Shown here: in pieces, positions 1 through 5,537 of the stretch
Layout: each line of letters begins with the position of its first letter
Numbering within the stretch: the stretch's first letter is position 1
Assembly: GCA_004299665.1 (NCBI GenBank)
Contig: SCQZ01000154.1
Location: 1 to 5,537, forward strand
Origin: Jatrophihabitans sp.
GTDB taxonomy: Bacteria; Actinomycetota; Actinomycetes; Mycobacteriales; Jatrophihabitantaceae
Reading direction: 5' to 3'
Length of the DNA stretch: 5,537 nt
Translations under genes and position numbers: made by a program
Notes under the pieces: generated by a model
Seen by the model: only the letters and a program-made list of their open reading frames with translations
The model's database searches: none
Told to the model about the DNA's origin: nothing

Positions 1-750
1 CTGCTGCAGGTGCGCGGGTTGTCCAAGAGCTTCGGCGCGGTGCAGGCCCTCACCGACGTGGACCTCGACGTGCCGGCCGGCGCGGTCACCGCACTGTGCG
101 GCGACAACGGGGCGGGCAAGTCGGTGCTGATCAAGTGCATCGCCGGCACGCACGAACCGGACCGCGGGCAGCTGCTCTGGGAGGGCCGGCCGGTGCGCAT
201 CCGCAACGCGCGCGACGCGGCCGCACTGGGCATCGAGACCGTGTACCAGGACCTGGCGCTCGCGGACAACCTCGACATCGTCCAGAACATGTTCCTCGGC
301 CGGGAGCGGCTGCGGCACGGGCTGCTGGACGAGAACGCGATGGAGCGCGCCGCCGGGCGGACGCTGATCGGCCTGCGGGTCACCACGGTCCAGTCCATCC
401 GCCAGCCGGTCGGGTCGCTGTCCGGCGGGCAGCGCCAGGCGGTGGCGGTCGCCAAGGCGGTGATGTGGAACTCGCGGCTGGTCATCATGGACGAGCCGAC
501 CGCGGCGCTGGGCGTCGCGGCCACCGCCCTGGTCCTCGACCTGATCCACACGCTGCGCGACCGCGGGCTCGCGGTGCTGGTGATCTCCCACAACCTCAAC
601 GACGTCTTCGCGGTGGCCGACCGGATCGCCGTCCTGCACCTCGGGCGCATGGCCGTCCAGGACAGCGCCGCCGCCTTCGACCGGCAACGCGTCGTCGAGT
701 ACATGACCACCGGTCGAACCGGCGTCACCACCGGAGGCGAACATGGCTAG
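1..750 (+). CDS. Sugar ABC transporter ATP-binding protein (CUT2 type, single ATPase domain), 5' end cut by window
   Basis: This cytoplasmic ATPase would power a ribose/xylose-type sugar importer. Counting from the in-frame GTG at 10, the Walker A motif GDNGAGKS is at residues 31-38, the Q-loop Gln at 80, the signature LSGGQ at 137-141, Walker B LVIMDE at 157-162 with catalytic Glu162, and the switch His at 194 (VISHN). All catalytic elements are intact. The EPTAALGV stretch after Walker B is typical of CUT2 ATPases. The frame is open to base 1 (Leu-Leu-Gln before the GTG) and no Shine-Dalgarno sequence precedes position 10, so the true start most likely lies a few codons upstream of the window. 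The protein has only one nucleotide-binding domain, whereas RbsA and XylG have two, so it presumably acts as a homodimer, as in FrcA-like systems. Its stop overlaps the permease start by 8 bp. The substrate is unknown; xylose-like or other monosaccharides are inferred from the partner permease. Confidence 0.93.
   Translation: MLQVRGLSKSFGAVQALTDVDLDVPAGAVTALCGDNGAGKSVLIKCIAGTHEPDRGQLLWEGRPVRIRNARDAAALGIETVYQDLALADNLDIVQNMFLGRERLRHGLLDENAMERAAGRTLIGLRVTTVQSIRQPVGSLSGGQRQAVAVAKAVMWNSRLVIMDEPTAALGVAATALVLDLIHTLRDRGLAVLVISHNLNDVFAVADRIAVLHLGRMAVQDSAAAFDRQRVVEYMTTGRTGVTTGGEHG
733..737 (+). promoter_or_regulatory. Ribosome binding site of the ABC permease gene
   Basis: GGAGG lies 5 bases before the ATG at 743, inside the last codons of the ATPase gene. 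It fixes the permease start and supports translational coupling of the two transporter genes. Confidence 0.8.
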
Positions 751-2059
751 GCACGGCACCGCGCCCGAGACCGCGCCCGTCACCGCGGCCGGCGCCGCGA
801 CGGGCGACGCCGAGGCCCCGTCACTCGCCCCGGCGCAGTCGACGGGCGACTACCTGCGCGGCCAGCTCACCCGCATCCGCAGCGGTGGCAGCGGGATGCT
901 CCCGGTCGTCGTCGGGCTGGCCATCATCACGGTCGTCTTCCAGGTGATCAGCCCCGGGCACGTGTTCCTGTCCGCGGGGAACATCGTGAACCTGTTCCTG
1001 CAGAGCGCGGTGTTCATGACGCTGGCGATGGGCGAGATCTTCGTGCTGCTGCTCGGCGAGATCGACCTGTCGATCGGCTACCTCGGCCCGGTGGGGGCCG
1101 TGATCGCGGTGCAGCTCGTGCAGCCGGCCACCACCGGCTGGCCGTGGTGGGCCGCGATCGTCGTGGCACTGGTCGCCAGCGCCCTGCTCGGCGCGGTGCA
1201 GGGCGTGCTCATCGCCTGGCTGCGGCTGCCGTCGTTCATCGTGACCCTCGGCGGGCTGCTGGTCTTCAACGGCGTGTTGCTGATCATCTTGTCGTACGGG
1301 CCGTTCTCCGGCTACCCGAGCCTGAGCGGCAACGACGGCAACCTGCGAGCCCTGTACGACCTCATGTGGGGGCACACCACACCGCTCATCGGCTGGCTGG
1401 CGCTGATCGCCGTCGTCGGCGTGGCCGGGACGAGCCTGGTCCTGCGTACCGCGCGGCGCCGGCGCAGCGGCCTGGTCGCGCCGCCGGTCACCGTCACCGT
1501 CGCGAAGATCGCGGCGCTGGCGGCCGTCGGTGCCGCCGTGGTCGCCGTGTGCAACGTCAACCGCGCCGCGATCGGGACCCTCGCCGGTGTGCCCTGGGCG
1601 ATCTTCATCGTGCTCGGTGTGCTCGCCGCCTGGACCTTCCTGCTGCAGCGCACCCGCTTCGGCCGGTACGTCTACGCGATCGGCGGCAGCCCCGAGGCCG
1701 CGCGCCGGGCCGGCATCAACGTGCAGCGGATCCGCACGCTGTGCTTCGTGCTGTCCGCCCTCACCGCCGGTATCGCCGGCCTGCTCTACGCCTCGTACCT
1801 CGGGGGTATGTCCAACAACGTCAACGGCGGCCAGCTGGTGCTGTACGCGGTCGCCGCCGCGGTGATCGGCGGCACGTCGCTGTTCGGCGGCCGCGGCAAG
1901 GCGGCGCACGGCGTGCTCGGCGGCCTGGTGATCGGCGGCATCTACAACGGCATGTACCTGCAGGGCCTGCAGGTGCAATGGGAGTTCATCGTCACCGGCC
2001 TGGTCCTCGTGGCGGCGGTGCTGGTCGACGCCCTGTCGCGGCGCGCGGGCGGCCCGTGA
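743..2059 (+). CDS. Sugar ABC transporter permease, XylH-like (CUT2 family)
   Basis: This integral membrane protein of 438 residues forms the channel of a monosaccharide importer. After a soluble Ala/Thr/Pro-rich N-terminus (about residues 1-50) there are roughly 11 hydrophobic segments, near 53-70, 85-104, 113-127, 136-159, 164-184, 215-234, 251-270, 283-300, 333-353, 365-405 (probably two) and 413-430. The family hallmark GEIDLSIG is at 105-112. A basic cytoplasmic loop with IGGSPEAARRAGI (313-325) is the expected contact with the ATPase. The length exceeds that of RbsC-type permeases (about 320 residues) and fits the longer XylH subgroup, with the extra sequence around 185-285. The start at 743 is set by GGAGG and overlaps the ATPase stop (ATGGCTAG), so the two genes form an operon. 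Its 3' end runs 68 bp into the oppositely oriented hsp20 gene. The permease family is clear; the transported sugar is not. Confidence 0.93.
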   Translation: MARHGTAPETAPVTAAGAATGDAEAPSLAPAQSTGDYLRGQLTRIRSGGSGMLPVVVGLAIITVVFQVISPGHVFLSAGNIVNLFLQSAVFMTLAMGEIFVLLLGEIDLSIGYLGPVGAVIAVQLVQPATTGWPWWAAIVVALVASALLGAVQGVLIAWLRLPSFIVTLGGLLVFNGVLLIILSYGPFSGYPSLSGNDGNLRALYDLMWGHTTPLIGWLALIAVVGVAGTSLVLRTARRRRSGLVAPPVTVTVAKIAALAAVGAAVVAVCNVNRAAIGTLAGVPWAIFIVLGVLAAWTFLLQRTRFGRYVYAIGGSPEAARRAGINVQRIRTLCFVLSALTAGIAGLLYASYLGGMSNNVNGGQLVLYAVAAAVIGGTSLFGGRGKAAHGVLGGLVIGGIYNGMYLQGLQVQWEFIVTGLVLVAAVLVDALSRRAGGP

Positions 2060-2495
2060 GCGGCGCGGCCGCGGGTGCGATCGGGATCCGCACCTCGAGG
2101 ATGCCGTCCTCGTAGCCGACCCGCACGTCGTTCTCGGTCGCCCAGTCCGGAACCCTGACGCTGCGCTCGAAGCTGCCGTAGCGGAACTCGGAGCGGTAGC
2201 CGGACGGGTCGTCGCGCTCGGTGCTCTCCTCGCGCCGGCCGGACAGGTGCAGCACGCCGTCCGACACGATGATCTCGACGTCCTTGTCCGGGTCGATGCC
2301 CGGCAGTTCGGCACGGATCACGCAGGTGTCGCCCTCCACGTACTTCTCCAGCCGGATCAGCGCTCCGCCGTCGCCGTGCCTGCGGTCGAACCAGGCGTTG
2401 CCGGTGAAGAAGTCCCGGAAAGCCCAGTCGAGCCAGCCGTCGGTGACGGACAGCGGGGTCACCGGCCAGCGCCGCTCCCACATGGTCACGGTCAT
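1992..2495 (-). CDS. Small heat-shock protein, Hsp20/alpha-crystallin family
   Basis: This 167-residue protein is an ATP-independent chaperone that would hold unfolding proteins in oligomeric assemblies in the cytoplasm. The N-terminal arm (1-45) is rich in Trp and Phe (W6, W10, W22, W25, F27, W35), as usual for substrate-binding arms. The alpha-crystallin domain spans about 46-139 and includes the AELPGIDPDKDVEI strand-loop, SGRREE (85-90), the conserved FRYGSFERSVRVP block (104-116) and YEDGILEVRIPI (128-139). The start at 2495 is chosen because GGAAGGAAGG sits 5 bases upstream; an in-frame ATG at 2483 is a weaker alternative. The tail after about residue 140 is Pro/Arg/Ala-rich, and from residue 146 on it is encoded antisense to the permease 3' end. 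No clear separate C-terminal I-X-I motif follows the domain. It lies 55 bp downstream of the aldolase gene on the same strand and is probably the last gene of that operon. Confidence 0.93.
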   Translation of the reverse strand: MTVTMWERRWPVTPLSVTDGWLDWAFRDFFTGNAWFDRRHGDGGALIRLEKYVEGDTCVIRAELPGIDPDKDVEIIVSDGVLHLSGRREESTERDDPSGYRSEFRYGSFERSVRVPDWATENDVRVGYEDGILEVRIPIAPAAAPLTGRPRAATGRRPAPPPRGPGR

Positions 2496-2500
2496 GATCG

Positions 2501-2510
2501 CCTTCCTTCC
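2501..2510 (-). promoter_or_regulatory. Ribosome binding site of hsp20
   Basis: The minus strand reads GGAAGGAAGG, ending 5 bases before the ATG at 2495. This tandem purine motif favours that ATG over the in-frame one at 2483. Confidence 0.7.
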
Positions 2511-2550
2511 CCGGGTCCGCGGCGCCGACCCCTCTCGCGCGGCCGGGACA

Positions 2551-3450
2551 TCAGGACACGGCGCCCGGGTAGTCCTCGAGGATCGCCCGCAGCGCGTCGA
2601 CGAAGCGCAGCGACACGTCGTGGGGGCGTTGCCAGACGTTGCGGCCGAAGATCAGTCCGGTGCCTCCGGCGGCCATCGCCTGCCGGGCCTTGGTGAGCAT
2701 CGCCTCGTCGCCCGCCCGGGACCCGCCCGAGACCAGCACCAGGGTGCGGTTGGCCGACCGGACCACGCCGTCGATCGCCTGCTCGGTGGTGAAGGTCCCG
2801 TCGTAGGGCGGTGGCACGGCGGCGGTCTTCTCCGGGTGCGGGAAGTTGACCTTGACGACGTCGGCGCCGAGTTCGGAGGCGGTGCGGGCCGCGTAGTCGA
2901 CGGCGTAGAAGGAGTCCTTGCCGCCCTTGGCCTCGATCGCCAGGCCGCGCGGGTAGGCCCAGACGATCAGGGGCATGCCGAGCCGGGTCGCGTCGTCGCG
3001 CACCTGCCGGTACTGCGCGAAGTCCGCCGGCTGGGCGGGCGTCCCGACGTACAGGGTGTAGCCGACGGCGTCCGCGCCGAGCCGGACCGCGTCCTCGACC
3101 GTCGCGTTCAGCGGGCTGAGCGCCTTCGTGTCGGCCGGGATGTCGGTCTTGCCGTTGAGCTTGAGGACGAGGGGCACCTCGCCGGCGTAGTCCCAGTAGA
3201 ACTTCTCGGCCAGCCCGATCTGCAGCACGATGGCGTTGAAGCCGCCCTCCAGCGCCAGCCTGATCACGTAGTGCGGGTCGGAGGCGGGGGGGTTGTCGAA
3301 GAAGTCGCGGGGGCCATGCTCCAGGCCCTGGTCGTACGGCAGCAGCAGCGCGGTCCCGTTGCGCAGGCCGTGCTGGAACAAGATGCGCGTCAGCCGCGCC
3401 TTCTTGCCGGTGTCGAGCCCCAGTTCGCGCAGTGCCGGACGGTCGGTCAT
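2551..3450 (-). CDS. Class I fructose-bisphosphate aldolase, DhnA/FbaB (DeoC/FbaB/LacD) family
   Basis: This 299-residue TIM-barrel aldolase probably cleaves or forms fructose 1,6-bisphosphate through a lysine Schiff base, without a metal. Visible family features are YDQGLEHG at 39-46, WAYPRG at 164-169 (W164 and Y166 match the Trp and Tyr of archaeal-type class I aldolases, where the Tyr is the acid/base), and GADVVKVNF at 195-203 with K200 as the expected Schiff-base lysine. Phosphate-binding loops are VSGGSRAGDE (240-249) and GTGLIFGRN (263-271). The length fits the family; E. coli FbaB is longer at its N-terminus. The start at 3450 is supported by GAGGGGAG 5 bases upstream. The gene lies 27 bp after the flavoprotein gene and 55 bp before hsp20. 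Other members of this superfamily act on other phosphorylated ketoses (LsrF, the aminodideoxyheptulosonate synthases), so the exact substrate is inferred. The neighbouring pyruvate-type oxidoreductase favours a glycolytic or gluconeogenic role. Confidence 0.9.
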   Translation of the reverse strand: MTDRPALRELGLDTGKKARLTRILFQHGLRNGTALLLPYDQGLEHGPRDFFDNPPASDPHYVIRLALEGGFNAIVLQIGLAEKFYWDYAGEVPLVLKLNGKTDIPADTKALSPLNATVEDAVRLGADAVGYTLYVGTPAQPADFAQYRQVRDDATRLGMPLIVWAYPRGLAIEAKGGKDSFYAVDYAARTASELGADVVKVNFPHPEKTAAVPPPYDGTFTTEQAIDGVVRSANRTLVLVSGGSRAGDEAMLTKARQAMAAGGTGLIFGRNVWQRPHDVSLRFVDALRAILEDYPGAVS

Positions 3451-3455
3451 GATCG

Positions 3456-3463
3456 CTCCCCTC
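3456..3463 (-). promoter_or_regulatory. Ribosome binding site of the aldolase gene
   Basis: The minus strand reads GAGGGGAG, 5 bases before the ATG at 3450, within the 27-bp gap after the flavoprotein stop codon. The spacer CGATC is identical to that of hsp20. Confidence 0.7.
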
Positions 3464-3477
3464 GCAGGTCGGATGGT

Positions 3478-5097
3478 TCAGCTCGGTTCGGGGCGCATCT
3501 CGATCGCGCCGCACGGGCACTCCGCGGCGCACAGTCCGCAGCCCTTGCAGTAGTCGTAGTCGATCGCGTAGCCGTGCCCCTCGGAGGTCTTGACGACGGC
3601 GTTGTCCGGGCACACGCCGTAGCAGTTGTCGCAGCCGAAGCAGTTGCCGCACGACAGGCAGCGGCGCGCCTCGTACAGCGCGGTCCGCCCGTCCAGGCCG
3701 GCGACCACCTCGGTGAAGTCGCTGACCCGGCGCGCGGCGTCCAGCCGGGGGCGCACCGCGTGCGGCGCGTCGCTGTAGTACCAGGTGTTCAGCCGGTCGA
3801 ACCCCGCCGGCTCGGGGGCCGGCCCGGCCACCGGGTGCTCGCCGCGCAGCCAGGCGTCGATGTTGCGGGCGGCCTGCTTGCTGTGGCCGATCGCCACGGT
3901 CACCGACCGGGTCGCCGGCACCATGTCGCCCCCGGCGAACACGCCCGGGTACCCGGTCATCATCTGCTCGTCGACCTGCACCGTGCCGTCGACGATCCGC
4001 ACGCCCGGCAGCGTGTCGACGAGCCCGTGGTCGACGTCCTGGCCGAGCGCGAGGATCACCGTGTCGGCCGCGAGCTGCTCGATCTCGCCGGTGGGCCGCG
4101 GGACGCCGTGCTCGTCGAGTTCCATCCGCTCCACGGTCAGCCGCCCGCCGTCGACGGAGCTGATCGTGGACAGCCAGCGCATCCGCACCCCCTCGGCGAG
4201 TGCCTCCCGGAGCTCGACGGCGTCGGCCGGCATGCGCTCGCGGGTACGGCGGTAGACGACCAGCGCCTCGTCGGCGCCGAGCCGGCGGGCGGCGCGGGCG
4301 GCGTCCATCGCGGTGTTGCCGCCGCCGTAGACGACGACCCGGCGGCCCAGCCCGGGCCGCTCGCCCCCGGCGGCCGCGCCCAGCAGTTCCAGCGCGTCGA
4401 GGATCCGGGCCGACTGCCCGGCCGGGATGTAGGCGCGGTGCGCCAGCTGCGCGCCGACGGCGACGAACGCCGCGTCGAACCCGCCCAGATCCGCCGCCAG
4501 GTCGCTCACCGTGGTCTCGGTGCGCAGCTCGATGCCGAGCTCGAGCAGCCGGGCGATCTCGATGTCCAGCACGTCGCGCGGCAGCCGGAAGGTCGGAATG
4601 CCGTAGCGCATCATCCCGCCGGCCTGCGCCCCCGCGTCGCGCAGCTGCACCGCGTGCCCGGCGCGGCGCAGGTGGTAGGCGGCCGACAGCCCGGACGGGC
4701 CGGCACCGACGACGAGCACCCGCTTGCCGCTGTCCGCCGCCGGCCCGGGCAGCGCCCAGCCCCGCTCGATCGCCTCGTCGCCGAGGAAGCGCTCCACCGA
4801 GTTGATCCCCACCGCCTGGTCCAGCTGCGCGCGGTTGCAGGCCGTCTCGCACGGGTGGTAGCAGACCCTGCCCATCACGGCCGGGAACGGGTTGTCCGCG
4901 ACCAGCCGCCGCCACGCCGTCTCGTAGGAGCCGTCCTCGGCGGCGTACAGCCACGCCTGCACGTTCTCCCCGGCCGGGCAGGCGCCGTTGCACGGCGGCC
5001 ACCGGTCGACGTAGACGGGGCGCTCGGTGCGCCAGGCCCCGGTGTGGTTGGCCAGGCTGGAGCGCACGTCCAGGGTGATCGCGAACGGGGCGTCCAT
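3478..5097 (-). CDS. FAD/NAD(P)H-dependent oxidoreductase: GltD-like flavoprotein fused to a PorD-like 2[4Fe-4S] ferredoxin domain
   Basis: This 539-residue cytoplasmic protein is predicted to move electrons between iron-sulfur clusters and NAD(P)(H) through FAD. The N-terminal Fe-S domain (about 30-110) has PPCNGACPAG (C36, C40) and GRVCYHPCETAC (C79, C83, C87). The FAD-binding motif GAGPSG is at 131-136. A second Rossmann fold has GGGNTAMDAA at 258-267, followed by VYRRTRERMPA (281-291), whose arginines resemble the NADPH-binding ones of GltD. FAGGD (387-391) is the second FAD contact. The C-terminal region (480-529) has two ferredoxin motifs, C486/C489/C492/C496-Pro and C517/C520/C523/C527-Pro, with extra C480, C483 and C529. 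The ATG at 5097 is chosen because GGAGG lies 7 bases upstream; the GTG at 5100 is closer (4 bases), and the same frame runs open well beyond both, antisense-free but out of frame with the upstream gene. It overlaps the stop codon of the 2-oxoacid oxidoreductase beta subunit gene by one base, which strongly suggests it is the electron-transfer partner of that enzyme rather than a true glutamate synthase subunit; no GltB-like gene is in the window. Confidence 0.9.
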   Translation of the reverse strand: MDAPFAITLDVRSSLANHTGAWRTERPVYVDRWPPCNGACPAGENVQAWLYAAEDGSYETAWRRLVADNPFPAVMGRVCYHPCETACNRAQLDQAVGINSVERFLGDEAIERGWALPGPAADSGKRVLVVGAGPSGLSAAYHLRRAGHAVQLRDAGAQAGGMMRYGIPTFRLPRDVLDIEIARLLELGIELRTETTVSDLAADLGGFDAAFVAVGAQLAHRAYIPAGQSARILDALELLGAAAGGERPGLGRRVVVYGGGNTAMDAARAARRLGADEALVVYRRTRERMPADAVELREALAEGVRMRWLSTISSVDGGRLTVERMELDEHGVPRPTGEIEQLAADTVILALGQDVDHGLVDTLPGVRIVDGTVQVDEQMMTGYPGVFAGGDMVPATRSVTVAIGHSKQAARNIDAWLRGEHPVAGPAPEPAGFDRLNTWYYSDAPHAVRPRLDAARRVSDFTEVVAGLDGRTALYEARRCLSCGNCFGCDNCYGVCPDNAVVKTSEGHGYAIDYDYCKGCGLCAAECPCGAIEMRPEPS

Positions 5098-5537
5098 CAC
5101 GACCCCTCCTCGATGAGGTGGTAGCGGTCGACGTTGCGGTCGGCGATCGCCTGCAGCCCGGCGATGAGGTCGGTGCGGGGCGGGTCGGCGAACAGGTGCG
5201 CGTAGCGGCGCTGCGGGCGCAGGTAGTCCTCCACCGGGACGCGGTCCCGGATCGGGAGCACCGCGGTCACCTCGCCGCGCTCGGCCTCGAAGACCGGGAA
5301 CAGCCCGCTGCGCTGCGCCAGCCGGGCCAGCCTGACGGTGTCCGCCGGGTCGTGCGCCCACCCGAGCGGGCACGGCACCAGCACGTGCAGGTAGCGGGCG
5401 CCGCGCAGGCCCATGGCGCGCTCCACCTTGGCCTCCAGGTCGTGCAGTTCGGCGACCGTGGCCGTCGCGACGTACCCGATGCCGTGGGCCATCGCGATGC
5501 GCGGCAGGTCCTTGCCCTGCCCGATCGTGGCGCCGGG
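5097..5537 (-). CDS. porB: Pyruvate/2-oxoacid:ferredoxin oxidoreductase beta subunit (TPP-binding), C-terminal half; 5' end cut by window
   Basis: The visible 146 residues match the C-terminal half of PorB, the thiamine-diphosphate subunit of enzymes that convert a 2-oxoacid plus CoA to acyl-CoA, CO2 and reduced ferredoxin. The frame is open to the window edge, where it reads GATIGQGKDLPRIAMAHG, the usual PorB segment before the YVATA strand. Counting from the internal ATG at 5492, the hallmark HVLVPCPLGW is at 36-45, followed by LARLAQRSGLFPVFEAERG and a C-terminal region with PVEDYLRPQRRYAHL. Complete PorB proteins are about 300 residues, so the TPP-binding half with the GDG motif lies beyond 5537, and the ATG at 5492 is internal, not the start. 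PorA and PorG-like subunits would be expected further upstream. Its stop (TGA) shares one base with the start of the GltD/PorD-like gene. Pyruvate is the most likely substrate from sequence style, but other 2-oxoacids such as phenylglyoxylate or 2-oxoisovalerate cannot be excluded. Confidence 0.9.
   Translation of the reverse strand, partial: PGATIGQGKDLPRIAMAHGIGYVATATVAELHDLEAKVERAMGLRGARYLHVLVPCPLGWAHDPADTVRLARLAQRSGLFPVFEAERGEVTAVLPIRDRVPVEDYLRPQRRYAHLFADPPRTDLIAGLQAIADRNVDRYHLIEEGS
5103..5111 (-). promoter_or_regulatory. Ribosome binding site of the GltD-like flavoprotein gene
   Basis: The minus strand reads GAGGAGGGG inside the last codons of the upstream porB-like gene. Its core GGAGG (5109-5105) is 7 bases from the ATG at 5097 and 4 bases from the GTG at 5100, which favours the ATG. 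Together with the TGATG stop/start overlap it indicates translational coupling. Confidence 0.75.

Larger units (their letters stand above)
1992..5537 (-). other. Probable operon: porB-like, GltD/PorD-like flavoprotein, class I aldolase, hsp20
   Basis: Four genes on the minus strand are joined by a 1-base overlap and gaps of 27 and 55 bp. Each internal start has its own strong Shine-Dalgarno sequence, and neither gap shows a convincing promoter or terminator. The unit is probably transcribed from a promoter upstream of the window edge. Hsp20 has the largest gap in front of it and could also have its own promoter within the aldolase 3' end, which I cannot judge from sequence alone. Confidence 0.65.

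Noticed and set aside
2064..2073. Ten-base perfect palindrome CGCGGCCGCG near the convergent junction
   Set aside because: It lies inside the hsp20 C-terminal codons. Such G/C palindromes are frequent in this composition and there is no loop or T-tract to make a terminator.
821..2314. A 497-codon open frame on the minus strand opposite the permease
   Set aside because: It is low-complexity Arg/Asp/Gln/His-rich sequence antisense to a multi-spanning membrane protein, with no motif. The true hsp20 frame on this strand is a different one.
2513..2531. Inverted repeat GGGTC...GACCC between aldolase and hsp20
   Set aside because: The stem is only 5 bp with a 9-base GC-rich loop and no T-run follows. 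It overlaps the approach to the hsp20 ribosome binding site and is likely by chance at this GC content, so I do not call it a terminator or operator.
2492..5002. An 836-codon open frame on the minus strand
   Set aside because: It runs in another frame across the flavoprotein and aldolase genes, is extremely Arg/Gly/Ala-rich and has no domain signature. It is a shadow of the GC-rich coding.
2221..5124. A 967-codon open frame on the plus strand spanning hsp20, the aldolase and the flavoprotein genes
   Set aside because: It is antisense to three genes with clear families and motifs. Its composition (Arg/Val/Asp/Gly/Ala-rich, no recognisable motif) is what antisense frames of GC-rich codon usage produce.
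5098..5373. Extension of the flavoprotein frame upstream of 5097
   Set aside because: The frame stays open to 5373, but the added residues are Arg/Pro/Ala-rich and overlap the porB-like gene, whose own frame is strongly conserved. The Shine-Dalgarno sequence and TGATG overlap support the start at 5097.

Overview
The window is very GC-rich. Coding thirds are dominated by G/C, the gene starts have strong purine-rich Shine-Dalgarno sequences, and spurious open frames run antisense to the real genes. Together with the protein families present, this suggests a high-GC actinomycete, possibly from a Pseudonocardia- or Amycolatopsis-like lineage. The genus is an inference from style only.

Layout: about 98% of the window is coding, in two convergent transcription units. 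The plus-strand unit (1-2059) holds the end of a sugar-type ABC ATPase gene, cut by the left edge, and an overlapping XylH-like permease gene. These are the core of a CUT2 (ribose/xylose-type) importer. The substrate-binding protein is not in the window and would be expected upstream.

The minus-strand unit, read from right to left, has four genes: (i) the C-terminal half of a pyruvate/2-oxoacid:ferredoxin oxidoreductase beta subunit, cut by the right edge; (ii) a 539-residue FAD/NAD(P)H oxidoreductase of the glutamate-synthase-small-subunit type with a PorD-like 2[4Fe-4S] ferredoxin domain at its C-terminus; (iii) a class I (DhnA/FbaB-type) fructose-bisphosphate aldolase; (iv) a small heat-shock protein (Hsp20). 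Genes i and ii share one base (TGATG), and the next gaps are 27 and 55 bp, so co-transcription is likely. The promoter must lie beyond 5537.

How they may work together: the TPP enzyme would cleave a 2-oxoacid (probably pyruvate) to acyl-CoA and CO2. The fused ferredoxin domain would take the electrons, and the attached flavoprotein would pass them to NAD(P)+, or drive the reverse reaction. A metal-independent aldolase and a chaperone in the same unit fit central carbon metabolism under low oxygen or dormancy, but no DosR-like box is visible here. The two units converge with a 68-bp overlap between the permease 3' end and the hsp20 3' end, and no intergenic terminator is seen. No RNA genes, CRISPR arrays, insertion sequences or long repeats were found.
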